The position numbers and the translations under genes are program-made. A stretch of 64,000 nt of DNA, from positions 1,178,001-1,242,000 of the forward strand of contig NC_066310.1 of the NCBI RefSeq assembly GCF_905404315.1, given 5' to 3'. Positions 22,552-32,969 of the stretch are shown here, one piece after another. The notes under the pieces are model-generated. The model had not been told where the DNA came from and did not search any database. It saw nothing but the letters and a program-made list of their open reading frames with translations. The stretch is from Leptidea sinapis (Eukaryota > Arthropoda > Insecta > Lepidoptera > Pieridae). Numbering within the stretch: position 1 is the first letter of the stretch; the number at the start of each line of letters is the position of its first letter.

Positions 22552-22965
22552 CATTCAAATACTTTTATTCAAAATAGGACATGAAATCCGTTATGAAAGT
22601 TGATAGACTACCACACATTCAGAAATTTAAAATTCAGACCTGAGAAAAAGGGGCACCTGAAACTCTGCAGGCTTCTTCTTTTTTGGCTTATAAAATACAT
22701 AACTTAAATATCATGACGATGGTCGCTCCATTTCTAATTTGTGGTATCATTTAAGATGGTTATTTATGTTTTAATAACCTTTAGCACATTAAAGTCATTA
22801 AACAATTCTTTTGATTTAATAATATATTTGATTTGAACATTTTCTGGGATCATGTTGTAAAAGCATATAAATCACCCTACAAAAGACTTACTAACGCGAC
22901 TTAACCGAGTAGTAGGCATACCAAGTTTATGTTTGAATTGTTATAATCACAGATTCTAGAAAAAT
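22552..22965 (-). mobile_element. K1 LINE C-terminus and 3' UTR
   Basis: Minus-sense K1: 3' end TTTATTCAAAATAGGA at about 22570, CAGACCTGAG motif near 22638, then the ORF2 C-terminus with FYN and MIPENVQ-like codons near 22840-22870. Many indels. Confidence 0.7.
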
Positions 22966-23429
22966 CCTATTGCGTCCATGTACATTCAAAATATACTTAC
23001 TTTTGATTTTATTTATGACTTTATATTTTCTATATTTATACCCTCTATGCACGAACAAACAAACATACACAAAATTATATATTCATACATAATATTTAAT
23101 AATAACTTATATTTTATTTTATCATAAACCATGCGCGCAAATCCGTGTTGTATTTATAATTAACGCAATGAGGTTTCCAAATTAAACCGAACTGAAGCGA
23201 ACTTTATTTAACAGAGCTCAACATTTACTCCAGTAAATCAATTAAATGTGGAAAAAAAAAATATATTAAAATCATTTAGCTATTTTATCGAAATTTAAAA
23301 TTAATAAGAGTTGTCAATAAATTTGACACAATATTTGAATAATTATGGATCTCCGCAAAATAACTCCTAACTATATATTATATATCTAATAAATTTACGT
23401 AATATTAATATTGCCGCAGTTTTACTCAA

Positions 23430-23600
23430 ATAATCTTGCCCCAAAGTAGGCAAAGTCTGTATGTGCATACGGGTGCTGGACAACGATTTATTTAACACAA
23501 TATACATACTTAAACATACATTAATATACATACACATCAATATTCATCGTATAAATGTTTGCACCTAGAGGGATTCGAAATCTGTTTGTTCGTTCAGTGA
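23430..23600 (-). repeat. S1 SINE, 3' part
   Basis: Minus-sense S1 body and tail (TTTACTCAAATAATCTTGCC, then AGGCAAAGTCTGTATG), with the head reduced to GCACCTAGAGGGATTCGAA. The head end is truncated. Confidence 0.6.
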
Positions 23601-23884
23601 GATAGGGTTATAAGTAGGTTGTCTTAGATTATGTAATATAATTTAATTACTTGCTTACGGTAAATTATTTTACACAAGTTATTCGACAAGCTTAAGTTGT
23701 AACAATATGGCTTCATCAATTAAAGTCATATCCATTAATATTATACGATAATATTTCCGGAAATCGACTCAAAAGCCTTAAAATACAAGCTCCAAATACA
23801 ACATACGTTAAACTAAATGTAATTTCACTAGTTTTACTGGATAACAGATCTTATAATAGTGGTTTAAAGTCGAGAAAACCCGCA

Positions 23885-24016
23885 GTAGTGGTTGGGGACC
23901 GGTTTGGCCCCGCAGCTTTGCTATTGTTTTGTTTCGTCATGGTTCGGTACGAGTTTTGCTTTCTGATATTGTTATTTTTACCTTTGGCCCGGCTCAGAGC
24001 TTGTGCATTTCATCTG
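23885..24016 (+). CDS. Candidate first coding exon encoding a signal peptide
   Basis: Seen: ATG at 23939 in good context (gtcATGG), 26 open codons with hydrophobic core FCFLILLFLPLA and an AxA-type site (ACA before FHL), then donor CTG/gtaaga at 24017 leaving phase 0. The upstream 50 bp is GC-richer, as a 5' UTR might be. If real, the protein is secreted or membrane-anchored. The J2 element at 24150 would lie in the first intron. Downstream exons are not established; phase-0 acceptors at 27903 and 29979 are possible partners. The product cannot be named. Confidence 0.4.
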
Positions 24017-24149
24017 GTAAGATTGATTTTAAACGTACTTTGAATGTATATAATTGTGTTATGTGTATATGAATTTACTTGTAATATTGTCATGTTGCCA
24101 AAGAAAACATGAATATCAGGAACACCAGAGATCAAGATGCACAAAAAGG

Positions 24150-24957
24150 TGAGAGTATGCTATATTCTTGAAGGTCCCTAACTCGTATCGGTTCGGGCAA
24201 ACAGCAGCCGGCCATTCCACAAAGTGGCTGTGCGAGGCAAGAAATTTCTTGCAATGCCTTGTGCGGTAGTTGATTGACAAAAGTCAACATAATTGTCTCA
24301 ATGGTCAATGGTGGAATTCGGCAGCTGGTATCAAGCCGAAAACTCCTCTGAGTACACCTCGTGATAATTGCCATAGAAGATGCAGAGATAACCTACATCT
24401 CTACGCAACGCCAAAGAATTAAGCTGATCGTGGATGACTTGCTCGTCGATGATTCGCTATGAGCCGCTCTTCTTTGTACCTATGCGAGAAAATGGAAAAA
24501 GCTCGTACTGGGGAGCGCCCGCCTCGAAGTCAGAACCTTACTCTATGTAAGGTCGAATTTGTGTTGTATGTATATATTTAGAGGCCAGTTTGGCTTTCTC
24601 ATCCAAGTGACTACGAAACTGAATGTCGCTCGATATATCGACGCCGAGTATTCCGATACAGTGTGTGGCACTTAGAGAAGACGTGCCAACGATGAAAGCA
24701 TAAACTTGTGCCTTCTTAGGGTTACATTGGACTAAATTTTGTCGGCCCCATTCCGAGACTTTGCAAGGCGATTTCAGAGACAAGTTTGTTCCGATTCTTA
24801 CCGAAGCTATCCCGGGACATTTTGGCACGGCTGGTGTGAGTAGCATACCCTGTGCTGTCGTTTGTATAACAATGAATACTGCCGATTTGCAGCAAATCAT
24901 TGATATGCAGAAGAAACAGTGTAGGGGATAGTACGCAGCCTTGCAAGCATGCAACTG
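24150..24957 (-). mobile_element. J2 jockey-like LINE, reverse-transcriptase to C-terminus
   Basis: The longest J2 copy. The minus frame at 24946-24722 starts QGCVLSPTLFLLHINDLLQ and contains YTNDST (24851-24868), where Asn replaces the first catalytic Asp of YxDD. A frameshift then moves to the frame giving SDIQFRSHLDEKAKLASKY. The C-terminal part runs to about 24150. 5'-truncated inside the palm domain; not functional. Confidence 0.8.
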
Positions 24958-24961
24958 CGAT

Positions 24962-25205
24962 AATGCGTTTGATTTATTTTATGAAAAAAGAGGAAAAACG
25001 AGCATACGGATCACCCGATGGAATGTGATCACCGGAGCCAATACTCTCTTGTAGAGAAATCATAAGAGTATTGCCGACATTTATAAAGCGTTAAATAAAA
25101 GTATAAATGAATTCGAAAACCGAAAACATATTGTTGGGCGAGGATCGAACTCGGTGGTAAGAGTAACCGACCTATTGTGTGACCAATGCTTGATGTTTCT
25201 ATCTG
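24962..25205 (-). repeat. S2 SINE: tRNA-like head with J1-type tail
   Basis: Minus sense: tRNA-like head with B-box GAGTTCGATCC (near 25155), then a linker ATATGTTTTCGGTTTTCGAA, then a tail that follows the J1 3' end (GGTGATCACATTCCATCGGG, TCCGTATGCTCGTTT, TTTTTTCATAAAA). It starts five bases from the J2 copy at 24957. Confidence 0.65.
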
Positions 25206-25374
25206 CCGAAATGCTAGTGACCCAGATGCACAACCTATTTAGTATCATTTCATTAAAAGTAACAGCTATAATTATATACTAAATTTGTTAAATTAAATTA
25301 GGAGCTTAAATGATTACTTAAATTTAAGATATCTATGCTAAAACATCTGAAATCGTATAAATTGAAGGAATCCA

Positions 25375-25575
25375 TCCATCTACAGTCGATAGTATTCCCG
25401 TACTCCCTGTTCGACCCTTCGTGTTCCTGCGTGTGGTTTTCAAATTCATATGCACATTTTTTGGACGCTTTATAAGGTTGGCAACACTCTTTTTATTATT
25501 CCTCTGGTGTCACTAGGACCGCATCCCTTATATTATATATACTCGTTTATCTTTCATTAAAAAAGAGATACTCTG
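25375..25575 (+). repeat. S2 SINE, diverged
   Basis: Plus-sense S2: CTGTTCGACCC (B-box relic), linker GTGGTTTTCAAATTCATATG, then GGTTGGCAACACTC, ATTCCTCTGGTGTCACTAGG and ACTCGTTTATCTTTCATTAA. It has no A-box. Confidence 0.55.
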
Positions 25576-25579
25576 ATGA

Positions 25580-26395
25580 CATGTCAGCCCATCGCTTTCA
25601 GGAGTAACTTTACGCAAATACTTTCCTATTTCTAATTTTTGTTAATTTTCGATAATGTATTTTGACTTAAGTCAAACAAATTTCGTTGATGCTCATTATT
25701 GGTATACATGTGTTATTCTGAAACCAACTTACGATAAACAAATTGTACTACAAAACAAAAACATGATAAACAAAAAGTGAGCTGTTGGTACGTTTCAATT
25801 AACAGGCAACTGATCACATGAGAGATACCACGGTAGCCGTTCATTAATTCACTAATGCTATCTCTACATTGGAATTAATTTAAAATAGTAAAACGTTTAA
25901 TTTATTTATTAATATACGAACATAAATAAATCAATGTTTCCGTACGCAACAAAACTTAAAACATGTGCGAGGAACGAGGTTAAAAAGCCATGGTTCCAGC
26001 GATAGCTAAGCAAACTTTTCTTAACTTAATAATTTATCACCCGCCAAACTACACCTGGTTACCTACACCATAATTTTGGCATGTTGTATAAAAATGCTAT
26101 GGCAATTATGAAGGTTTTTGTGGTACACGTCAAACAATTACGTAACAGATTCATGCGAAAGTTGCTTTGGTCAAAATTTCTAAGCGAGCTTTAATTTTGA
26201 TGATTCTTTGCACATCCATTATTAAGGGGCAAAAACCAAATCAATTAAAGATTTATCTATGTAAAAATACACGTTCCATTTATTAAAGGTTGCAAAAGCC
26301 TTCATCTTCAATCTTCCTATTGTTTTTTTATATAAGTGTAAGTATACAAAAAAAACTTGTTTAAAAAAGTATAATTCCTGTAATTTGCCGTTATT
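25580..26395. other. AT-rich stretch, nothing identified
   Basis: No repeat family member or credible exon seen. Confidence 0.4.
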
Positions 26396-26399
26396 ACAT

Positions 26400-27425
26400 A
26401 CAAATTCAAATTCAAATATTTTTATTCAAAATAGGATCACTTATTGAAAGTCAAAAAACTCCCATCCATTCCAGAATGAATGCCTCAGACCTGAGAAGAA
26501 TGGGCGCAACAAACTCAGCGGGCTTTTTTTTCCATCGAATAAATATGTTTACAAAGTAATATTGTACAATTAAACTTATTATTTAATAGCCTGAGGGCGA
26601 TCACTCCATTCCCAATCTGTGGTATCATTAAGAAAGTCATTTATGCTATAGTAACCTTTACTACACAAACGTTTTTTAACAATTCTTTTGAATAACGTAA
26701 TACTTTTGTTTTGAACATTTTCTGGGATCTTGTTGTAAAAGCATATACATCGCCCCACAACAGACTTACTAGCTCGACTTAGCCGAATAGTAGGCATCAT
26801 CAGTTTATGTCTGTTCCTGGTGTTAACATTATGGTTATGACAGTTTCTGGCAAATTCACTTATGTGCCTATGAAAATACATTACATTATCAAGAATATAT
26901 TGAGAAGCAACAGTCAAGATGTTAATTTCTTTGAATTTTGCTCTCAATGATTCTCTAGGACCTAGGTTACAAATAGCGCGAATAGCCCTCTTCTGCAGCA
27001 CAAATATAATGGAAATAATAATATACCATAGGACATAATACTATGTAAATAACTAAAGTATATTAGTCGCGCCGTATCTATGTCAGTTAATTTTCCAATT
27101 TTTTTAACCGCGTATGCTGCAGAACTAAGTCTGTTCGCCAATCCTTCAATATGGGGGCCTCATTGTAATTGGAATCTAGAGTTATGCCAAGATATTTAGC
27201 AGATTCCACCGGTTCTATCACCTCTCCGTTTAACAAAACATTTGCATTTACATTTTTGACTTTTGGTACGGTAAATTTAATGTATTTAGTTTTCTTGCTA
27301 TTTAACAATAGGTTATTAGCGCTAAACTGTCAGATAAAATATCGTTCACTTCGTCATACATAGTTTGGTTTCTTTTCACTTTGAAAATCAGTGAAGTGTC
27401 GTCCGCAAACAATACAAATACAATT
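26400..27425 (-). mobile_element. K1 LINE, longest copy: reverse-transcriptase palm to 3' end
   Basis: Minus sense. It begins at the catalytic FADD (27398-27409), continues as KYIKFTVPKVKNVNANVLL and AKYLGITLDS, then DIDTARLIYFSYLHSIMSYG. A small deletion and shift near 27001-27040 follow. The frame then resumes at 27001-26579 with LQKRAIRAICNLGPRESLRA through GRCICFYNKIPENVQ to the stop. The 3' UTR holds CAGACCTGAG and GCGCAACAAACTCAG, and the end is TTCAAATTCAAA repeats. Truncated just before FADD. I place it in the jockey/CR1 group by resemblance. Confidence 0.85.
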
Positions 27426-27881
27426 TATTTATAATAAATGTTCCCTTTTTACGATAATATTGGTTTCAAGGGGGTCTTAGATCTAAGTCAATATTGACTT
27501 TTGTAATTCATTTAATGTTGTTGGTACTATTACAAGTTTTGTTGGTGGGTATAAGTTGTTCACATAATAAAAAAATAAGTATCGCTTCACAAATTAACTG
27601 GATGACAGGCATTACTTAGAGCAGTCTAATTTGCAAAACTGGTCTGGCTAAGTTCAGCAGTTTCTAGTGACCGGTCTATTTCCTATGCTAATTACCATAT
27701 AGGAAGTTTACCTCTTTTAATATCACTATTTATAGTCAAAAAGTGTATCTGAACTTGATAGTAAAAATATCGACTCGCGAAAGCATTATGTTTATCAAAG
27801 ATTTCATTATCTAAATTATTTTTGGTAGCGTTCATATTGTTCAAATGTATAAAATCAGAAAGCAGTTAAAGAATTACTTAC

Positions 27882-28105
27882 TGATCTCTTTCATTTTTAT
27901 AGAATAACTGGACAAACGAACTTGCAGTTTTTTCGATAGTATTACTATCGTCCAAGAAAGATTCGCTTAAATGCATCGTCCCTAAGATATCGTGTAGGGA
28001 AGCAATGGCTTGCATGCACGTGCATGCGTCATACACGTGAATGGGTGATACTTGCGGTGGCTGTATGTTCCTGTCATCAAGAACATCCTGTTTTTGTTGG
28101 TAACT
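27882..28105 (-). CDS. Candidate internal exon, 74 codons
   Basis: Minus strand: donor gtaagt (plus 27876-27881) and acceptor ctttag just beyond 28105. The frame is open throughout, beginning SYQQKQDVLDDRNIQPPQ and ending SSFVQLFYKNERD plus CA. It enters in phase 0, matching the candidate at 28220-28260. About a third of codons are of the RNY type, slightly favouring this strand. A competing plus-strand reading exists (acceptor at 27901, 46 open codons). Product unknown. Confidence 0.38.
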
Positions 28106-28219
28106 CTAAAGCTATATTTACTAAAAATGTTGGCATACCTTTATTTATTTTTTATGTGCTGAATTTATACATCCACTTTACACAATAACTCTTAAAATTT
28201 TTCTTAATAATTTACTTAC

Positions 28220-28260
28220 ATTTTTTTTAAGCTTAACTAAGTTTATATGTTGGGACTTCG
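28220..28260 (-). CDS. Candidate small exon upstream of 28105
   Basis: Minus strand: strong acceptor (aaatttattgcag) at 28261 and strong donor gtaagt at 28219. Only one of three frames is open (KSQHINLVKLKKN after two bases) and it exits in phase 0, joining the next candidate in frame across a 114-bp intron. Confidence 0.3.
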
Positions 28261-28569
28261 CTGCAATAAATTTAAAATAGTTGCAAAATGACGAAAATGT
28301 AAATATTGATTTAAAACAGTGACATAAAAATGTTATTACAATGATTTAAATGTTAATGCATCTTTTAATCATAATGTAACAACTTATGACGGATTTTAGG
28401 TAATGCATTGTTACGTTACACATTATATGTTTCTTGTTGCATCTAACGAAAAAGGATTATCGAGAGCCCACAAGTAAGCCTAAAATGTGTTCATTCCACA
28501 CGGCTTTATCTCATTTACGATAATAGGCACCAACTAGCTGTTAGTGTGGCGTTACAATTATGCAAAATA

Positions 28570-28892
28570 TACTATACTAGTTGACCCGACAGACGTTGTT
28601 CTGTATATAATAAATAAAATTATGTTTTTTTATTAATTTGTCAATAATATTTCATATCACCAAGAATTATTTCGTAAAATATGCACCCTGTTGTTGTTAT
28701 GAAATTGTATCACAGCAGAACTGTCAAACCTTGTTGTTTTTATTTCATTCCGAACACTTTCATATTTATTTACCTTTTAAACCTTCCCTGGACTTCCAAA
28801 TAATTCAAGATGAAAATTAGCCAAATCGGTCCAGCCGTTCTCGAGTTTTAGCGAGACTAACGAACAGCAATTCATTTTTATATATATAGATT
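28570..28892 (+). repeat. Interspersed repeat ending in TATATATA
   Basis: Contains CCGACAGACGTTGTTCTGT at one end, and AAATCGGTCCAGCCGTTCTC, then GACTAACGAACAGCAATTC and TTTTTATATATATAGATT at the other. I recall this as a widespread arthropod LINE-type 3' end. It is single copy in this window and has no coding part. Confidence 0.5.
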
Positions 28893-29084
28893 ATGAGAAG
28901 CTACAGTGTGTGTGGATATATAATAATGATAGTGTATTTAATTTATACTAGGAGAGTACTGTTCCATACCGTTTTTAAAACATATTTACGTTGTGCTGTT
29001 GAAACCTGAATTTGTTGTCGATCAGCTTTATAACCACCAATCAGCAAAACATATGTTTACATTATTCTATGCCATTTCTATTGA

Positions 29085-29285
29085 ACCCTCTACATGGCAA
29101 CTCGTCTCCAATTCAAGCCAACTGTGATCACCAATTTGTCACTTGTCCTGGATGCTCCGCGTTATGTGACCTGTTCAAAGTGGATCTCCACTTGGGCTGA
29201 TCTATTTTTGATATCACATCAGTTAGTTTTGTTTTATCTCTTAATTGGATAACCCTCACTCTGTAAACAAAAATATAATATTTCT
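29085..29285 (-). mobile_element. RTE-clade LINE C-terminal fragment
   Basis: Minus-strand translation includes DKTKLTDVISKIDQPKWRS and, after a shift, QVTNW, matching the LTDVxxKIxxLKWxWxGH region of RTE proteins. It shares a ~100-bp match with 20530-20610. Confidence 0.6.
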
Positions 29286-29802
29286 TTTATAAAAACGAAT
29301 CACAACAATGCTTGCACATTCTTGCGTGGCGTAAGAAAAAGGTGCCGTTTTGGAATCGTAGGTGGGTCTAGCCAAGGTGGCCAGCTGCAAAGAAGTCTCA
29401 TACAAGTATAAAATATATTTTGAGTATTTTAAATTCGCTGTTATGTTGAAAGCAAAGTGCTTGATGTACTGTTGACAACCATAATACTTTCTTTGATTAA
29501 CGCGTGTTATACATTTATTTAAATAAAACATTTTTTTAAGGAATAAAACGCGTGAAATTGTAGCCCTATATTTTAACATTAAATTTTTGCGTAAAAATAC
29601 ATTTTTATTATTGTTTATTCAACATAACGTTTTGTGACCTTTGCAGGCGCTCGTCATCATGAGGACAGGGGGTCCACTTATACTAAAATATAGTTACAAT
29701 AACACGCATTTTATTCCATTAAAAAGTATTTTATTTAAATAACTGTTCAAACCCATATTCTGCAAAACATATCATTCTATTTATACTTTTACTTATTCTT
29801 TT

Positions 29803-29866
29803 TCTTATGGAATAGGAGGACAAACTACTGTGGGTGGTGGTGCTCACTTAACATCCTGCTTTTCCA
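29803..29866. repeat. Fold-back of two J1 ends
   Basis: Left half TTATGGAATAGGAGGACAAA is the minus-sense J1 terminus. Right half GTGGTGCTCACTTAACA and TTTTCCATAAAAAA is the plus-sense terminus. Together they form an imperfect hairpin of about 15 bp arms. Confidence 0.5.
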
Positions 29867-29978
29867 TAAAAAATATCGCATACTCTAAAGCTTCAAATAC
29901 ACGTAATATCATAAAGATGTATTTGAAGCACCCCTAAGTGTATGTAGCACGGTGAATGTAAGGTAATTCAATTTCCAG

Positions 29979-30115
29979 GGCGCTGCTCCGCTGGTCGACT
30001 GGTCGACTGGTCGGGTGGCGGTGAAGGTGCGCGCCACTCGTCACACCAGACAGCTCCTTTGTGGCCCGGGGCTGCCGATAATAATGGATATCGGCTTACA
30101 CGCTCTGCACCAGCG
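29979..30115 (+). CDS. Candidate GC-rich exon
   Basis: Plus strand: acceptor aattcaatttccag ending at 29978, 45 open codons in phase 0 (starts GAAPLVDWSTGRVAVKVRA), and a moderate donor CG/gtaatt at 30116. GC content is far above the flanks. It contains three tandem CTGGTCGA-type 8-mers at 29991-30014. It could follow the signal-peptide exon in phase. The minus strand is also open for 67 codons here, so strand is uncertain. Product unknown. Confidence 0.28.
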
Positions 30116-30179
30116 GTAATTGCTAACCATCCACTATACACGTAGACATGTTTAAAATCTGTCATTTGCATAAAGGCCT

Positions 30180-30955
30180 TGTGAGGGGAAATATCGTATC
30201 AAACCGTGTTTGTTACAATACAACCTACGATACCCATAATATACTGTATCGGTACAACATTATATTTCTGTAGATTAGTAACTTAGTAGTAGTATGATTG
30301 GCTTGGTATCTAGGGAAGGGTGGTGGGTTCTCTTAGATTGTAGCCTTCAATCGCCTTCTTCATAATGACTGTTTCTGCTTTTTAAGCCTATTATTTCCAT
30401 CAAACTGTCTTGTACCTTTCTGTTAAGTTAAAATGACGTCTTACATGCTGTAGAATGATCGATGTACTACCCATGATTCTTGCCGTTCGCCTGTTTCATC
30501 TGTTATTCGAATATTTTCTGAATGCTATGAATGTAATTTACGATTTCCAATGGATTAATTCACCATTAGTCAAAATTCCAATAAAAAATAATAACTCGAA
30601 TCAAATTAAACTGGTGTAATAGTTTTTCATAGAGGCTTCAGACTGTTTTAAATAAAACTTAAATTTACTAAAAGTATAAACTAAATTGGGACAAATTAAA
30701 TACAAGAGATCAAAATATTTCCAGTACTTTCATAATTTAATTCTTCTAGTTATTTACTGATTTTTATGACTGACTGACATGATAATGTTTAAAATTCTAT
30801 TAAATACTTTGATAAATAGTGTCCTCCTTTGTTGTATCGTCTCGATTCGAGATCCGAGGTACCTTCCATAGCTTGTATCAACATACTATTCATTGATTTA
30901 TTATCCAGTGACGTACAGAACTGTGGTCACTAGGAATAAAAGGGAAAATTGGCAT
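30180..30955. other. Single-copy stretch, nothing identified
   Basis: AT-rich, with no repeat family and no defended exon. Confidence 0.4.
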
Positions 30956-30957
30956 TC

Positions 30958-31360
30958 AAGAAGCTTGGTGTTGTCTCACCTCTATGTGGGTGCTCCCCAG
31001 TACCAGCTTCTTTATCACAACCACAAATAGAGAGCGGCTTGAACATGTGAGGATCAAATCATCTTCGATCGGGTTGATACATTGGTATTGCATAAAGATT
31101 AGCTCTCCCTGTATCTTCTACTGCATGTATCACGGAAAGGGCTACCCGCAGCCGAATTCCACAAACTGATTTTAAGTCAACACTTTCCACTCTCTACATG
31201 TTGACATCTGGCATTATGGTTTAAGCTTGAAGTTTTAAGCTCGGTCTTTAAGCCAGCAACACATCTCTCGACCTATGGTGTTGCGATGTCCATGCGTGAT
31301 ATCCTCAACGCTTCTCATAACGCCTCTTACCCGTTTTCCTCCTCTCCTATTAAAAAAAAA
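30958..31360 (+). mobile_element. J2 LINE C-terminus and 3' end
   Basis: Plus-sense J2: GTGCTCCCCAGTACCAGC, GGGTTGATACATTGG, TGTATCTTCTACTGCATGTA, CACGGAAAGGGCTACCCGC, ending ATTAAAAAAAAAC at 31350-31361. The ORF2 frame is interrupted several times. Confidence 0.65.
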
Positions 31361-31424
31361 CAAATAATATTACAGTGAAGTATTAATTTACTACATTATA
31401 TAACAATTATTAGAACTTTATGAG

Positions 31425-31768
31425 TTTTTTTATGAAAATAAGGGACGAGACGAGCAGGACGTTCAACTGATGGTAATTGATACACCCTGCCCATTACAAT
31501 GCAGTGCCGCTCAGGATTCTTGAAAATCCAAAAATTCTGAACGGCACTAAAATTGCGCTTGTCAACTTGAGACATATATTAAGTCTCATTTGCCCAGTAA
31601 TTTCACTACCGACGGCACCCTTCAGACCTAAACACAATGAAATATACTATTTATATTTAATGTATTATTATGTTAAATAATAATATGTTTCCATATAACT
31701 GCTTCACGGCAGAAATAGGCGCCGTTGTGACACCCATAATCTAGCCGGCATTCTGTGCAAAGAAGTTT
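31425..31768 (+). repeat. Family A copy with internal AT insertion
   Basis: Near full-length A, with hairpin arms at about 31500-31513 and 31533-31546 partly mismatched. Relative to the other copies about 45 bp of AT-rich DNA is added near 31640-31690, inside the segment before CTGCTTCACGGCAG. Confidence 0.75.
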
Positions 31769-31973
31769 TATAAGACCAATTATAGAGTAACGAATAACTA
31801 AACTAGGGTTGTCATAATCATAATAATAAACATGCAGATATATATTTTAACCTACAAAAATGAATATTATTTGACTTTGTCAATAATACAGTAAAGCTCC
31901 AGCCAAGCAGCGTCTGTAGATATATCAGAACGCCCCGAGAGAATTGAGTTGGTAGTTGCTATTTCTTAAAAGT

Positions 31974-31980
31974 TATAAAA
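31974..31980 (+). promoter_or_regulatory. Possible TATA box
   Basis: TATAAAA lies about 30 bp upstream of a GC-richer, non-repeat block (32000-32250) and 220 bp upstream of the candidate start codon at 32194. Such strings are frequent in AT-rich DNA, so the context is the only support. Confidence 0.2.
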
Positions 31981-32193
31981 TAAGGTTCCGCAAGGACACG
32001 AGTGCGATCGGAAGTTAGCGGAGGCTGAAGTTAGTGGAAGCGAACAGCGAAGTTGCGACAAGTTGGCCATTGTACTTACCGCTTGTTCACAACTGCACTT
32101 GTTGTACGCTCCGCATTGCTTTGCATCTTTCATTGCGTTTCGTTTGGACCGGCTTTTATTTGATCTTCTACACTTTTTGTAATTGTCTCAGAC

Positions 32194-32287
32194 ATGCTTG
32201 GAAAGAAACTTTGTCGTCGGTGGAAGTCTGAATTACCGCCGCATGATCTTTCATTTCACTTAATTAAAAATGTGTATTTAAATCAGT
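32194..32287 (+). CDS. Candidate first coding exon
   Basis: ATG in gacATGC context, 31 open codons (starts MLGKKLCRRWKSELPPHD), then an excellent donor T/gtaagtaaac at 32288 leaving one base. Preceded by a GC-balanced block and a TATA-like box. The 34468 candidate continues in the same phase. No family recognised; a noncoding transcript or chance remain possible. Confidence 0.22.
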
Positions 32288-32715
32288 GTAAGTAAACTCC
32301 TAGCTACACAACCATCTACATAAGTAATTATTCGTTTTAGGAATACATCAAAATTTATAAAGATTCGTTCAGGTAAATTGTTAGTTAAGCGTAATTAATT
32401 TTAGCGAACAAGGAATTATTATAATAATGAATGAAATGAAATAAAGCGGCAAGATGTGTTAAATATAAATGATTGGACTTTTAGCATGTAAAGCAACATA
32501 AAATCAGCGTGGCAGAGAATGGTGCAAGAAATCAAAGTAATCTATATATTCAACATTGTAAATCTCCCAAAGCTCTTAACCGATCGTTTCGAATATCTTT
32601 GTTAAAATGAAGTAGGGCAGATTTTAGTAGTAGGCAAGCAGAATAATAAAAGTATCAGTGCGTATATAGCAGCAATCAAAGGAGGAGTATGGGGAGCAGC
32701 TGTGCAATCGACTCC

Positions 32716-32965
32716 TATTGGATTATTATTAGGTTGCGGACAAACAGGCAAGAGGCTCACAGGATGGGGAGAGGTGAGGCAACCGCCCATGGACACCCGC
32801 AACATCAGGTGTCAAAAGATGCGCTGCCGGCCTTTCAAGTAGGAGTAAGCTTTTTTCTTGAAGGTCCTTAAGTCGTATCGGTTCGGGAAAACCGCAGCTG
32901 GTAATTGATTCCACAAAGTGGCTGTGCGAGGAAAGAAATTTCTTGTAATACGCGCGGCAACTTCT
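32716..32965 (-). mobile_element. J2 LINE 3' end
   Basis: Minus-sense J2 with a long 3' UTR: TTGCGGACAAACAGGCAAGA, CCGCCCATGGACACCCGCAA, then GAAGGTCCTTAAGTCGTATC and CAAAGTGGCTGTGCGAGG (ORF2 C-terminus). No frame is kept. Confidence 0.7.
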
Positions 32966-32969
32966 TCTT

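Noticed and set aside
27903..28048. Plus-strand exon ending in TGA
   Set aside because: Excellent acceptor, but a shorter open run than the minus strand and no donor partner on the minus-favouring codon pattern; kept only as a rival reading.
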